Shown: positions 17,694 to 28,341, counted from the first letter of the stretch. The stretch: DNA of 64,000 nt from Streptococcus cristatus (GCF_003943515.1 NZ_RJPT01000007.1:1267-65266), one strand, 5' to 3'. Notes: generated by a model from the sequence alone, not told the origin. Translations and numbers: made by a program.

Positions 17694-19657
17694 AATATAG
17701 TGCAGCGGATTCGGCCCAGCTTATCCAAGCGATGACCAGCAATCTGCAGGTAGCTAATCAGGTGACCGATCGTCTATCTAGTGGCTGCGATCACCTGATT
17801 GCCTCTTTGGAGTCGGGTGAGCTGCAGGGAGCGACCTATACAGCGGGAAAGGGCTTATTTACAGAAATTATAATCCCTGCTATCAAAAAGCTACAAGCTG
17901 CTATTGATGATATTCAGGAGGAGCTTTCCTCTTATAAGAATGCCGATACCGAGGTGGCCAAATACGGCGAGTTAGATTTGGATTTATTGAAAGAACAACT
18001 GAAAATAAAACAGGAGATGCTGGAGAAAACCCAAGCTCAGCTGGCAGAGTATCAATCTCTATTTCGCCGGATTATTGATGGAGTTGCAGGGAAATTAGCT
18101 GACAATCTGTCCAAGACGAATGCTCTGACAGTGCTGGAAAACCAGCTAAATATCGGTATTCGGGAAATTCAGGAAAAAATTGACAAACTGGATTGGTTTG
18201 TGGCTCAGGTATCCCAGTATTTCACAGATAGTCTGCAGGTTTTGAACTTAGCTATTCAAGGAGCGACGCAGCTTAGTCAGGTATTGGTAGACAGTGCGGG
18301 TAATTACTCTACTGATGGCATAGATATGAGTTGGTCTGCTAAGATGAAGGCTCAGAAGATTCAGACTGTTTCGAAGAGTGATTATCGGACACCACAAGAA
18401 CAGGCTATAGATAAGGCTGTCAAAGATATGAAACTATCTGGTGCTGCTGAAATCTATTACCGAGGAAAGCTCAAGGAGAAGCTGCAGGGCAAACCACGTT
18501 CTGAATGGAAGAAGATTATTTCAAACTTTAATAAAGATCTTAAGACAGATAAAGGGGATAATCTACTGGATGTTTTCAATATGACCCGAGCTGAGCTTGA
18601 GGAAAAGTATGGTGGCAAGATTCAGGCCTATGAACGTTTTTTAACAACGGGGCGTAGTGATGCATCTATTGCTACTATGAGTCAGGATGCTCTTCAATTG
18701 ATTATGGCGAGATATGACCAAGTAAAAAATGATCATCGAGGCTTGAGTCCCACAGAATTAGCTAAGGTTGATCCAGCTTTCAAGAAAAAAATAGATGGTA
18801 TGAACCAAGAGGAGATAGAAAAAGAATTTCCTGAGCTCAAAAACGCCATTTCCCAAGCTCATGTGAAACCATTTGGAAATTTCGGCATGTCAGAGACTGA
18901 ATGGGCCAATCATCGCTATGTGACAGACCGTTATTTTTTAATGGACAGTCAGAAATTACTTAGCTGGCGCGACCCTAATTATATGACGAAGTTTAATCAT
19001 TACATCCTTGAAGAAGGGATCAATCCAATTACACTTGAGCCAGCAACAGCCGAAGAAATCCAAACAGCTGAATGGTATAATCACATCCATCCTATCACTG
19101 AAACACTTAGCTGGGGAACTGCCTTGTATTCTGCTTATGTGGGGTATAACCAGTATTACAATAAGCCTTATACAACAATCCCCGAAGCTTTTGGTAAAGG
19201 GAAAGACTGGATTAAAGGGAAGATTCCAAGTGTGGGGAGTCAGCCGGTAGTTGGTCCTCAACTTCCATCAAAGAATTTGGACTCCAGATTACCTAAAATT
19301 AATGATGGTGGCTTAGATAACCCTATTGTAGATGAGATATCAACTGTAGGACGATGGATGTCAAGGGAAGAATATACAAAGATGATTGATTCTGGTAAAG
19401 TTCAAATGTCACCGAATGGAAATACAACATATGTTGCTACTCCTTCTAATATTGAAGCATTTCCAGCTGCTAAACCAGGAAGCGTTTTTACAGAATTTGA
19501 TGTTAATTCCCAGAGTCTTTATCCAGCTGGAAAAGAAGGATGGGGACAAATCCCAGGTCCAGGCTCTCTAATTGATAGGTTAAATCAAAAGAAGGGCTTG
19601 CCAGCCATAACAGAAATGCCGGATGCTCGTAATATAAATATCAAAGGAGAAAAGTAA
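17684..19657 (+). CDS. LXG-domain polymorphic toxin (T7SSb effector), TreTu-like C-terminal domain
   Basis: A 657-aa protein with an N-terminal helical LXG domain (about residues 1-210, including SGELQGATYTAGKGLF), a middle linker (about 215-540) and a C-terminal domain of about 100 residues (from about 550) beginning VGRWMSREEYTKM, with TYVATPSN, GSVFTEFDV, GWGQIPGPGS and MPDARNI. This C-terminal pattern occurs at the ends of many Rhs/polymorphic toxins; I link it to TreTu-type ADP-ribosyltransferase toxins from memory, so the activity is an inference. The LXG domain directs export through T7SSb, whose core genes are not in this window. Base use becomes AT-richer towards the end, as expected of an exchanged toxin tip. 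Confidence 0.85.
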   Translation: MGVKYSAADSAQLIQAMTSNLQVANQVTDRLSSGCDHLIASLESGELQGATYTAGKGLFTEIIIPAIKKLQAAIDDIQEELSSYKNADTEVAKYGELDLDLLKEQLKIKQEMLEKTQAQLAEYQSLFRRIIDGVAGKLADNLSKTNALTVLENQLNIGIREIQEKIDKLDWFVAQVSQYFTDSLQVLNLAIQGATQLSQVLVDSAGNYSTDGIDMSWSAKMKAQKIQTVSKSDYRTPQEQAIDKAVKDMKLSGAAEIYYRGKLKEKLQGKPRSEWKKIISNFNKDLKTDKGDNLLDVFNMTRAELEEKYGGKIQAYERFLTTGRSDASIATMSQDALQLIMARYDQVKNDHRGLSPTELAKVDPAFKKKIDGMNQEEIEKEFPELKNAISQAHVKPFGNFGMSETEWANHRYVTDRYFLMDSQKLLSWRDPNYMTKFNHYILEEGINPITLEPATAEEIQTAEWYNHIHPITETLSWGTALYSAYVGYNQYYNKPYTTIPEAFGKGKDWIKGKIPSVGSQPVVGPQLPSKNLDSRLPKINDGGLDNPIVDEISTVGRWMSREEYTKMIDSGKVQMSPNGNTTYVATPSNIEAFPAAKPGSVFTEFDVNSQSLYPAGKEGWGQIPGPGSLIDRLNQKKGLPAITEMPDARNINIKGEK

Positions 19658-19974
19658 TGAGTCGACTTCAAGAAGTAAAAAAAGTGACTAAAGAGTGGCT
19701 ATCAGAAAACATTAATATTCTAAAACAAGAAAATATTAGTCTAGAAGTTTTAATTGATAATGAAAATTGCTTGAGAATATTATTAGAAACAAAAGATAAA
19801 ATGGGAGAAATACTAGTTGAAGAGCCAAGCTTTGCTCCTTATAAAAATTTCAAATTTGAAATTGCTCAAATAATTGATAATCAAGCTCAGATAGTAAATG
19901 CATGGTACGACAATGAAAATACAAATATTGAAGACTATAAAGTTATATTAGATAATGGAATGGTTCTTATGTAA
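19657..19974 (+). CDS. Probable cognate immunity protein
   Basis: A 105-aa acidic cytoplasmic protein whose ATG overlaps the toxin stop (TAATG), preceded by AAAGGAG. Its place right after the LXG gene, its size and its AT-rich codons are those of an immunity gene protecting against the upstream toxin domain. I do not recognise the family by sequence; the assignment is contextual. Confidence 0.72.
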   Translation: MSRLQEVKKVTKEWLSENINILKQENISLEVLIDNENCLRILLETKDKMGEILVEEPSFAPYKNFKFEIAQIIDNQAQIVNAWYDNENTNIEDYKVILDNGMVLM

Positions 19975-20088
19975 GAACTGTTTTCACAGAATATGTTGAT
20001 ATTTAAATTATATAGATTACGATATATTTAGACTCTGAGAAAAAGATTATTTCAGCTTTTTCTAGCAGTAAATAATAGGATGTAACAA

Positions 20089-20466
20089 ATGTTAAAAAGA
20101 CAATATGGAATATTTAAATATCCTGACGGTGATATTAGATTATCGATAAAATTCTTGGATGAAAACTATCAAACTTTAGGCGAGTTTTTTATCATTGAGG
20201 TTAATACTTTTTACCCTCACATTTATAAAGAATTGGAAGCAGTTGTTACTGGTCAAAAAGAAGAGTCAGACTTTGGCGGTAATATGCTGAATATTGATAT
20301 AGGCAAAGAAGAAACAGAAGTGTATTATCAAATGGATGATGAAAGTCTTGGGGAACCTTGCTTTATTTCAACTGATGAACTATATAAATTGGTTATTGAG
20401 TGGAAAGAGATGGAAGAAAAAATGCACAGAGGGGAGGATATTTTTCCAGTGATCTTAGAAGATTGA
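20089..20466 (+). CDS. Orphan immunity-like protein
   Basis: A 125-aa acidic protein (alternating strands, with GEPCFISTDELYKLVIEWK near residue 90) of the general type seen in arrays of orphan immunity genes behind polymorphic toxins. There is no toxin gene in front of it apart from the upstream LXG gene, and a fragment of an LXG gene lies just after it. Hence it probably protects against a toxin variant carried by relatives. Function inferred from context only. Confidence 0.6.
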   Translation: MLKRQYGIFKYPDGDIRLSIKFLDENYQTLGEFFIIEVNTFYPHIYKELEAVVTGQKEESDFGGNMLNIDIGKEETEVYYQMDDESLGEPCFISTDELYKLVIEWKEMEEKMHRGEDIFPVILED

Positions 20467-20556
20467 TCTAGTATAAAGAATCCGATATCGATTCATAAGA
20501 CTATTACATGGCTTGGGTTTACTCAGGTCGTGTAATTATTCAAAAGAGATATCAGA

Positions 20557-20630
20557 CCCACAGAATTAGCTAAGGTTGATCTAGCTTTCAAGAAAAAATA
20601 GATGGTATGAGCCAAGAGGAGATAGAAAAA
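20557..20630 (+). pseudogene. Fragment of an LXG toxin gene
   Basis: These 74 bp repeat 18749-18823 of the LXG gene with a few substitutions and one base fewer in the A-run, which puts an early TAG in frame. They correspond to about residues 356-380 of the toxin, part of the linker. They are a leftover of another toxin allele. Confidence 0.85.
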
Positions 20631-20749
20631 TTCTATACTGGATAGGGCTAAGTCCTTTTCTACCATTTGTCAAGTATATCAAGGTATTTGATGAAAAATA
20701 GTTTGAGTTCCATAGTCAAACTAAGAAAATTGTCTTTTTCTGAACTAAA

Positions 20750-20776
20750 GTTTAGTGTAAAAAGTGCACACTAAAC
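20750..20776. repeat. Perfect inverted repeat
   Basis: GTTTAGTGT and ACACTAAAC, 9 bp each with a 9-nt spacer, in non-coding DNA and without a following T-run. It may be the edge of a decayed mobile element. Confidence 0.6.
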
Positions 20777-21104
20777 CAACACCTTATCTGGTGATTTTTT
20801 TGATAAGGCGTTACAATAATATGGCATAAACAATTTTACCGATTTTGGGTAGAAGTATAATCGTAAAGTTTGTTATGCGTTATGAGGTAATACATTGTTC
20901 TAATGAGACGATGTATAGAGGCAATCGTGTGTGGTTTGGTTGAAGTCACTTGCGATTGTCTTTTCCGTTTTATTTAATTTCAACTTGTTTGTTGCAATAC
21001 TCAATCTAATCAATTTATCGAAAAGCTGATTTTTGTTCCGCTGCTTTTTTTATACCCTTAAAAATGATATACTGAATAGAAGAATGTTTAGAAAAGAGTA
21101 AGCA

Positions 21105-21794
21105 ATGCAAAAAAAGACTATTTCCCAACGCTTGGAGCGAGTGGCTGCTTTTGTGCCAAATGGGGCAAAGCTGCTGGATGTCGGGAGCGATCATGCCTAT
21201 CTGCCTATTTACCTGATTCAGCAGGGACGGATTGAGAAGGCTCTGGCCGGAGAAGTGGTAGAGGGGCCTTTTCAGTCTGCCCAGAAAAATGTGGCAGAGC
21301 ATGGGCTAACGGAGCAGATTGAGGTTCGCTTGGCCAATGGTCTGGCGGCTTTTGAAGCGGAAGACCAGATTGACACTATCGTTATCGCTGGCATGGGTGG
21401 TCGCTTGATTTCAGAGATTTTGGAAAATGGCAGAGCTAAGCTTACATCCGTTTCCCGCTTGATTTTGCAGCCCAATAACCGAGAGGATGAGCTCCGCAGC
21501 TGGCTTGTATCTACCGGTTTTCGTTTGCTGGCTGAGTATATCTTAGAAGAGGCTGGTAAGTTTTACGAAATCCTAGTGGCAGAAGCAGGCCAGCAAACTT
21601 TGACAGAGCAAGAAAAGCGTTTCGGACCTTTTCTGATGAAGCAACAATCACCTGCTTTTCAGTTAAGATGGCAGAAAGAACTGAAAAAACTCGAAGAAGC
21701 ACTGGCTCATATCCCAGAAAAGAATGAGTTGGAACGCTCTGCTATGTCCCAAAAAATCGAAAATATCAAGGAGGTACTCCATGTTAGCAAGTAA
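21105..21794 (+). CDS. trmK: tRNA (adenine(22)-N(1))-methyltransferase
   Basis: A 229-aa SAM-dependent enzyme that methylates A22 of tRNA in Gram-positive bacteria. The SAM motif [13 protein letters not shown] lies near residues 23-35, IAGMGG near residue 95, and QPNNRE follows; all are typical of TrmK. The 3' end overlaps the Nif3-like gene by 14 bp, an arrangement conserved in Firmicutes. Confidence 0.94.
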   Translation: MQKKTISQRLERVAAFVPNGAKLLDVGSDHAYLPIYLIQQGRIEKALAGEVVEGPFQSAQKNVAEHGLTEQIEVRLANGLAAFEAEDQIDTIVIAGMGGRLISEILENGRAKLTSVSRLILQPNNREDELRSWLVSTGFRLLAEYILEEAGKFYEILVAEAGQQTLTEQEKRFGPFLMKQQSPAFQLRWQKELKKLEEALAHIPEKNELERSAMSQKIENIKEVLHVSK

Positions 21795-22578
21795 AATCAT
21801 CGCCCGTTATGAAGCCTATTGCCCGCAAGAACTGTCCATGGAGGGCGACATTTCAGGCCTGCAAATCGGAACGTTGGACAAAGAAGTGGACAAGGTTCTA
21901 GTAGCTCTGGATATTCGTGAACAGACAGTGGCGGAGGCTATTGAGGCTGGTGCTGGACTGATTATCGTTAAGCATGCGCCTATTTTTCGCCCGCTCAAGG
22001 ACCTAGTGGCAGATAAGGCGCAAAATCAGATGATTTTAGACCTCATCAAGCATGATATTGCTGTCTATGTTAGCCATACCAATATTGATGTCGTGGAGGA
22101 CGGGCTTAATGACTGGTTCTGTCAGCTTTTAGAGATTGAGGAGACAAGTTTTCTTAGTCAGACTGATCCAGAGCACGGTATTGGCCGCGTTGGGAAGATT
22201 GCTCCTCAGACTTTTGGGGACTTTGCGGCTAAGGTCAAGGCAACTTTTGGACTAGATAGTTTGCGTCTGGTCGCTTATGAAGAAGCGGATCTCGAACGCG
22301 TGATTGAGCGTGTAGCTATCTGCGGTGGCAGCGGTCAGTCCTTTTATCCAGAGGCTATTGCCAAGGGAGCGCAGGTCTACATAACAGGTGATATTTACTA
22401 TCACACTGCCCAGGAAATGCTGACAGAGGGGCTTTTAGCGCTGGATCCTGGACACCATATCGAGGTTCTTTTTACGGAAAAATTAAAAGAAAGGCTTGAT
22501 ACCTGGAAGGCAGAAGAGGGATGGGATATTGAGATTCTGGCTAGTCAGTCTTGGACCAATCCTTTCCGACATATTTGA
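21781..22578 (+). CDS. Nif3-like dinuclear metal centre protein
   Basis: A 265-aa member of the Nif3/DUF34 (YqfO) family. Metal-ligand motifs VKHAPIF and YVSHTNIDV are present, and GDIYYH and DPGHHIEE-like positions follow near the C-terminus (GHHIEVLF). ATG 21781 is set by AAGGAGG just upstream; the longer frame from 21724 is inside trmK. The family's role is unsettled; a GTP cyclohydrolase or metal-related role has been suggested. Confidence 0.92.
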   Translation: MLASKIIARYEAYCPQELSMEGDISGLQIGTLDKEVDKVLVALDIREQTVAEAIEAGAGLIIVKHAPIFRPLKDLVADKAQNQMILDLIKHDIAVYVSHTNIDVVEDGLNDWFCQLLEIEETSFLSQTDPEHGIGRVGKIAPQTFGDFAAKVKATFGLDSLRLVAYEEADLERVIERVAICGGSGQSFYPEAIAKGAQVYITGDIYYHTAQEMLTEGLLALDPGHHIEVLFTEKLKERLDTWKAEEGWDIEILASQSWTNPFRHI

Positions 22579-22589
22579 GAGGGAGTGAC

Positions 22590-23690
22590 ATGAAAAAAGT
22601 AGCAGTGATTGGAGCTGGAATTGTCGGCTCAACAGCGGCTTACTATCTGTCCAAATACCCAGATGTTGAAGTGACTGTCTTTGATGACGGCAAGGGGCAG
22701 GCAACCAAGGCAGCAGCTGGTATTATCAGTCCTTGGTTTTCCAAACGGCGCAACAAGGCTTGGTACAGGATGGCGCGTTTGGGCGCTGATTTTTATCAAG
22801 ATTTAATTGCGGATTTGAAAGCAACTGGAATCCAGACAGACTTTTACCAACAGACAGGTGTCTATCTGCTGAAAAAAGATGAGAGCAAACTGCAGGAACT
22901 TTATGATTTGGCTGCTAATCGTCGTGAAGAGTCGCCCTTAATAGGGGACTTGAGTCTTCTCAGTCGTCAGGAAGCGCAAGAGAAATTTCCAGATTTGCAA
23001 GGCTTTGAGCGGCTTCTCTATGCTTCCGGCGGGGCTCGTGTGGAGGGAGCACTCTTAACGGAGACGCTTCTGAAAGCTAGTAAGACAAAACTAGTTGAGA
23101 AAAAGGTAAGCTTGACAGTAGAAGGAGAGCAAATTCTGGTGGATGGTCAGAGCTTTGACTGTGTTATTTTAGCTGTGGGAGCTTGGCTGGGAGAAATCTT
23201 GCAGCCACTGGGCTATAAGACAGATGTTCGACCGCAAAAGGGACAGTTGCGTGATTTCAAGCTGGCTGAAAAGACAGATGACTACCCTGTTGTGATGCCT
23301 GAGGGCGAGCTGGATATCATTCCCTTTCTGGCAGGCAAGATCAGCGTCGGTGCTAGCCATGAAAATGATCAGGGCTTTGATTTGACGGTAGATAAGAAAG
23401 TGCTGGATCAGTTGCAGCAAGAAGCGAAAACTTATTTGCCGAGGTTGGCTACTGCAGAGATTCTGGGTGAGCGCGTGGGAACGCGGGCTTATACCAGCGA
23501 CTTTTCTCCTTTCTTTGGCGCTGTGCCAGACTTGCCGCATGTTTACGCTGTCAGTGGATTAGGCTCTTCTGGTCTGACAACTGGTCCACTCATCGGACGC
23601 CAATTGGCTCAGATGGCTTTAGGTGAAGCGGGGCTGCTGAATCCAGCTGACTATCTTATCGAACGGTATGTGAAGAAGATACTTAAGTAA
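22590..23690 (+). CDS. FAD-dependent oxidoreductase (DadA/glycine oxidase-like)
   Basis: A 366-aa flavoprotein with an N-terminal dinucleotide motif VIGAGIVGSTAAYYL, a basic KAAAGIISPWFSKRR segment and a C-terminal GSSGLTTGPLIG flavin-contact motif, which together define DAO-family amine/D-amino-acid oxidases. ATG 22590 is chosen from GAGGGAG upstream. It follows the Nif3-like gene by 11 bp and is probably in the same transcript. The substrate is not predictable. Confidence 0.87.
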   Translation: MKKVAVIGAGIVGSTAAYYLSKYPDVEVTVFDDGKGQATKAAAGIISPWFSKRRNKAWYRMARLGADFYQDLIADLKATGIQTDFYQQTGVYLLKKDESKLQELYDLAANRREESPLIGDLSLLSRQEAQEKFPDLQGFERLLYASGGARVEGALLTETLLKASKTKLVEKKVSLTVEGEQILVDGQSFDCVILAVGAWLGEILQPLGYKTDVRPQKGQLRDFKLAEKTDDYPVVMPEGELDIIPFLAGKISVGASHENDQGFDLTVDKKVLDQLQQEAKTYLPRLATAEILGERVGTRAYTSDFSPFFGAVPDLPHVYAVSGLGSSGLTTGPLIGRQLAQMALGEAGLLNPADYLIERYVKKILK

Positions 23691-23695
23691 AACAA

Positions 23696-24730
23696 ATGAT
23701 TATAATATCCCTCGTTTTACTTTTACTGGTAATATCAATATCAATCTCACTTATTCTATTTACTAGACACAAAAGTCGTTCTCAACATCCTCTTATTGCT
23801 CAAAATAATGGAGGAAATCAGGAACTAGCAAAGAATAACAAACATAAAATAGGTTTCGGTGTTTTGGGCTGTTTCCTATCTGGGGTGGTTATCGTTTGTT
23901 TCATGGCTCTTGTCTCTATGTTTCTGAATTTCATAGATATATGGGGGATTTTTGTACGAGTGCCGAAATATGAAATGGTACAGGCTGTTCAGCGCTCTTA
24001 TAAGCAGAGTGGTTTTGAAGGAACGGTCAGAGTTTTAGATGCTAATAAAAACTATACCTCTTTTGCTGGTTATTTAATCAGTGCAGAGTATTCTGAGGAA
24101 ATTGAGGGGCAAACGGTTAAGATCGGTGACCGAATTGAGTATTACACCTCTCGAGATGAGAAAAATGGAAAAACAGATATTGACCTACAGCTTGAAAAGG
24201 GAGACGCAATTTATCAAGCTTTCCCTAGTATCGCTTATAGGGGACTTGAGCTGAGTCCAGGTTATAGTGAAACTTTAGAGACTGTAAAAGATAGTTTTAC
24301 AAAGGCAGATAAGAAGAAACTATATCTTGAATCCCTTGATTTTATGATAGATAAGGATGCGCCAAATATTGATGCATACGAGGCCCTTATAAAAAAGAAT
24401 CGGGCAGAAGGCCAGCCTTTGCAGGGCTTGTACCCAATCCCTATTTCTGACATGTTGGAAAAAGAGGCTCTTGCCATTGAAATGAAGGTAATTTTGAACG
24501 TGGAGCAAGACGATGGATCTATCATTAGTATTGGCCAAGACCAGAAGAATGATGATAAAATCAAGCAGATTTTACAAGAGCAGCTAGACTTAACCAAGCT
24601 ACCAAATGCACGCTATCTTATGGCCATTAGTGTCGGGAAACATAGCAAGTATTTTGGATTTGGTAAATATGAAGTCATTGTTCAAAATCATCAGATAGTT
24701 CGATTTTCTATCCAAAATAAACAATATTAA
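23696..24730 (+). CDS. Hypothetical membrane-anchored protein
   Basis: A 344-aa protein with two N-terminal hydrophobic segments (about 1-22 and 53-82) and a largely soluble C-terminal part of roughly 250 residues, probably outside the cell. It begins 5 bp after the oxidoreductase stop but is clearly more AT-rich. No recognised domain. Confidence 0.68.
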   Translation: MIIISLVLLLLVISISISLILFTRHKSRSQHPLIAQNNGGNQELAKNNKHKIGFGVLGCFLSGVVIVCFMALVSMFLNFIDIWGIFVRVPKYEMVQAVQRSYKQSGFEGTVRVLDANKNYTSFAGYLISAEYSEEIEGQTVKIGDRIEYYTSRDEKNGKTDIDLQLEKGDAIYQAFPSIAYRGLELSPGYSETLETVKDSFTKADKKKLYLESLDFMIDKDAPNIDAYEALIKKNRAEGQPLQGLYPIPISDMLEKEALAIEMKVILNVEQDDGSIISIGQDQKNDDKIKQILQEQLDLTKLPNARYLMAISVGKHSKYFGFGKYEVIVQNHQIVRFSIQNKQY

Positions 24731-24837
24731 GTTGGAATAATTTTTTTGGAGCTTGTGTTCAATTACAGCTTGTGGTTGTGTAGGCATCTGAACGCGGTTT
24801 TCCTAGAGTTACTAGTTCCATGTAAAGAAGGTTTGAT

Positions 24838-25308
24838 ATGACAGAACATATTTTGAATTGGGTCAATATTTGTGTTAAAAAAGGTGATGAAATTTTACTG
24901 CTTAATCGCCAGCATGACAATTTTAAAGGGTGGATACAACCAGGCGGGAAGGTGGAGTTTCCAGAATCTTTTTTTGAAGCTGCAAGGCGCGAATTAAAAG
25001 AAGAAACAGGGTTGACTGCTCTAAACTTGGAATTGAAGGGGATTTCAGGCTTCACTAATCCGAGTAAAAAAGAACGGTATGTGTATTATGATTTTCTTTG
25101 TGCTGCCTTTGAGGGGCAAGTCAGGGGAAACGATCATGAAGGGGAGCCAAAATGGTGGAAGATTTCGGAACTTGGCCAAATAGATATGCAGGACGACATA
25201 CGTGAACGTTTGCCCCTTTACTGGCGGAAAGGCTCTTTCGAGCGGATTCATTACTGGAATGAGGAAAAACATTGTATAGGCGAAACCAAGACGATTTTGT
25301 ATGATTGA
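24838..25308 (+). CDS. NUDIX hydrolase
   Basis: A 156-aa MutT-like pyrophosphohydrolase. The Nudix box fits G(x5)E(x7)REUxEExGU, beginning GGKVEFPESFFEAARRELKE. Members clean up oxidised or non-canonical nucleotides such as 8-oxo-dGTP, but specificity is not readable. The start has AAGAAGG upstream. Confidence 0.9.
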   Translation: MTEHILNWVNICVKKGDEILLLNRQHDNFKGWIQPGGKVEFPESFFEAARRELKEETGLTALNLELKGISGFTNPSKKERYVYYDFLCAAFEGQVRGNDHEGEPKWWKISELGQIDMQDDIRERLPLYWRKGSFERIHYWNEEKHCIGETKTILYD

Positions 25309-25330
25309 TTTTAGAGGATAGGGAGAAGTT

Positions 25331-25411
25331 ATGGACTGGTTACGGTCGCAGCCTCTGGTTATGCAGGCGTTCTTGGCTGGGCTTTTTACATGGGGATGTA
25401 CTATTATTTAA
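25331..25411 (+). pseudogene. 5' stub of a ZIP-family metal transporter gene
   Basis: From ATG 25331, with GGGAGAA upstream, 26 codons read MDWLRSQPLVMQAFLAGLFT and then WGCTII before TAA. This matches the start of streptococcal ZIP-type (ZupT-like) zinc transporters as I recall them. Everything downstream of the first membrane segment is gone, and the rml promoter follows directly, so it is a deletion remnant. Confidence 0.65.
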
Positions 25412-25425
25412 AGAGAGTGAAAAGG

Positions 25426-25454
25426 ATGACATCCGCTTTCAAAAATGGTAAAAT
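25426..25454 (+). promoter_or_regulatory. rmlA promoter
   Basis: ATGACA and TAAAAT with 17-bp spacing and TG before the -10; it lies 30 bp before the rmlA ATG and just after the ZIP stub. Confidence 0.65.
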
Positions 25455-25484
25455 AAAGGGAATACATTAAGAGAGGAAACTCAT

Positions 25485-26354
25485 ATGAAAGGTATTATTC
25501 TTGCAGGTGGTTCTGGTACTCGTTTGTATCCATTGACTCGCGCTGCGTCAAAACAGCTCATGCCGGTTTATGACAAACCCATGATCTATTATCCATTGTC
25601 AACTCTTATGCTGGCTGGTATCAAGGACATCTTGATTATCTCCACTCCGACAGATCTTCCTCGTTTTGAGGATCTGCTGGGTGATGGCTCTGAGTTTGGC
25701 ATCAAGCTCTCTTATGCTGAGCAGCCAAGTCCAGACGGATTGGCACAAGCCTTTATCATTGGGGCTGATTTTATTGGAGATGACAATGTAGCGCTGATTC
25801 TTGGGGATAATATTTACCATGGACCAGGTCTGAGTAAAATGCTCCAAAATGCTGCTGCCAAGGAAACAGGAGCAACTGTCTTTGGCTACCATGTCAAGGA
25901 CCCAGAACGTTTTGGTGTTGTAGAATTTGATGAGAATATGAATGCTATCTCCATCGAAGAAAAACCAGAACAGCCGCGATCTAACTATGCAGTTACAGGA
26001 CTGTATTTCTACGATAACGATGTTGTAGAAATTGCCAAGAACATCAAGCCAAGTCCTCGCGGAGAATTGGAAATCACTGATGTTAACAAGGCTTACTTGG
26101 ATCGTGGTGACTTGTCTGTTGAGCTCATGGGACGTGGTTTTGCTTGGTTGGATACAGGAACCCACGAAAGTCTCCTAGAGGCAGCACAATATATCGAAAC
26201 AGTTCAGCGTATGCAGAACGTTCAGGTGGCAAATCTAGAAGAAATTGCCTATCGTATGGGCTATATCACTAAAGATCAAGTGCACGAATTGGCGCAGCCG
26301 TTGAAGAAGAATGAATACGGACAATACTTGCTCCGTTTGATTGGAGAAGCATAA
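25485..26354 (+). CDS. rmlA: Glucose-1-phosphate thymidylyltransferase
   Basis: A 289-aa enzyme making dTDP-glucose from glucose-1-phosphate and dTTP, the first step to dTDP-L-rhamnose used in streptococcal wall polysaccharides and capsules. The nucleotide-binding motif [11 protein letters not shown] is near residues 8-18, and EKPEQP and [10 protein letters not shown] are present. AGAGAGGAAA precedes the ATG. rmlC follows 4 bp later. Confidence 0.97.
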   Translation: MKGIILAGGSGTRLYPLTRAASKQLMPVYDKPMIYYPLSTLMLAGIKDILIISTPTDLPRFEDLLGDGSEFGIKLSYAEQPSPDGLAQAFIIGADFIGDDNVALILGDNIYHGPGLSKMLQNAAAKETGATVFGYHVKDPERFGVVEFDENMNAISIEEKPEQPRSNYAVTGLYFYDNDVVEIAKNIKPSPRGELEITDVNKAYLDRGDLSVELMGRGFAWLDTGTHESLLEAAQYIETVQRMQNVQVANLEEIAYRMGYITKDQVHELAQPLKKNEYGQYLLRLIGEA

Positions 26355-26358
26355 GAAG

Positions 26359-26952
26359 ATGACAGAACAATTTTTTGATAAGGAATTGGCAGCGCGTGAG
26401 GTTCCCGGAATCCCTGGAATGTTAGAATTTGATATTCCCGTGCGTGGGGACAACCGAGGCTGGTTTAAGGAAAATTTCCAAAAGGAAAAAATGCTGCCGC
26501 TGGGCTTTCCTGAAAGCTTCTTTGCAGAAGGAAAACTGCAAAATAATGTCAGCTTTTCTCGTAAAAATGTCCTGCGTGGCCTTCATGCTGAGCCTTGGGA
26601 CAAGTACATTTCTGTTGCAGATGACGGCAAGGTACTGGGGTCTTGGGTCGACTTACGTGAGGGTGAGACCTTTGGCAATACCTACCAGACAGTAATCGAT
26701 GCCAGCAAGGGAATTTTTGTGCCACGTGGTGTAGCCAACGGCTTCCAAGTCCTTTCTGATACCGTGTCCTATAGCTATCTGGTAAATGACTACTGGGCTC
26801 TGGAACTCAAACCTAAGTATGCCTTTGTCAACTATGCAGACCCAGCTTTAGGCATCCAGTGGGAAAACCTAGAAGCAGCAGAAGTCTCAGAAGCAGACAA
26901 GAACCATCCACTACTTAAGGATGTCAAACCACTAAGAAAAGAAGATTTGTAA
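26359..26952 (+). CDS. rmlC: dTDP-4-dehydrorhamnose 3,5-epimerase
   Basis: A 197-aa cupin-fold epimerase acting on the third step of dTDP-rhamnose synthesis. The region SRKNVLRGLHAEPWDK contains the conserved RGLH, with the catalytic His, and a YLVNDYW segment follows. ATG 26359 is favoured over an in-frame TTG at 26341 inside rmlA, although its ribosome-binding site is weak, suggesting coupling with rmlA. Confidence 0.95.
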   Translation: MTEQFFDKELAAREVPGIPGMLEFDIPVRGDNRGWFKENFQKEKMLPLGFPESFFAEGKLQNNVSFSRKNVLRGLHAEPWDKYISVADDGKVLGSWVDLREGETFGNTYQTVIDASKGIFVPRGVANGFQVLSDTVSYSYLVNDYWALELKPKYAFVNYADPALGIQWENLEAAEVSEADKNHPLLKDVKPLRKEDL

Positions 26953-26990
26953 GAAGAGTGAATGTTTATTTTTATCATTTCCCTCTTTAA

Positions 26991-28139
<1,149 letters not shown>

Positions 28140-28186
28140 GAATAGACTATCTATGTTAAGCCTTTTTATACAGGCAATATACGACT

Positions 28187-28218
28187 AAGAGGCTGGGATT
28201 ATTTATCCCAGCCTTTTC
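28187..28218 (+). terminator. Rho-independent terminator after rmlB
   Basis: AGGCTGGGAT pairs with ATCCCAGCCT across a 5-nt loop, and TTTTC follows. It ends the rmlACB transcript. Confidence 0.9.
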
Positions 28219-28341
28219 TCACAGGATTGTTAGCCTTTTAATCTCTTTGTTACAGAAAATGATGTAAAAATAGTGTAAAATGAGATAAATCCTTTTTGTG
28301 TTTTCAGCTAAGGATATTTCTCAAAGTAAAGGAAGACAAAA

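Larger units (their letters stand above)
20467..21104. other. Degenerate DNA between the toxin cassette and trmK
   Basis: No intact gene is seen. It holds an LXG fragment (20557-20630), a perfect 9-bp hairpin without a T-run (20750-20776), a second inverted pair CCTTATC/GATAAGG (20782-20808), and at 20920-20962 a possible terminator (AGGCAATCG ... GCGATTGTCTTTT). The trmK -35/-10 region is near 21060. Confidence 0.55.

Noticed and set aside
25599..26165. A 188-codon open frame on the minus strand
   Set aside because: Fully antisense to rmlA, whose identity is certain from motifs; no ribosome-binding site.
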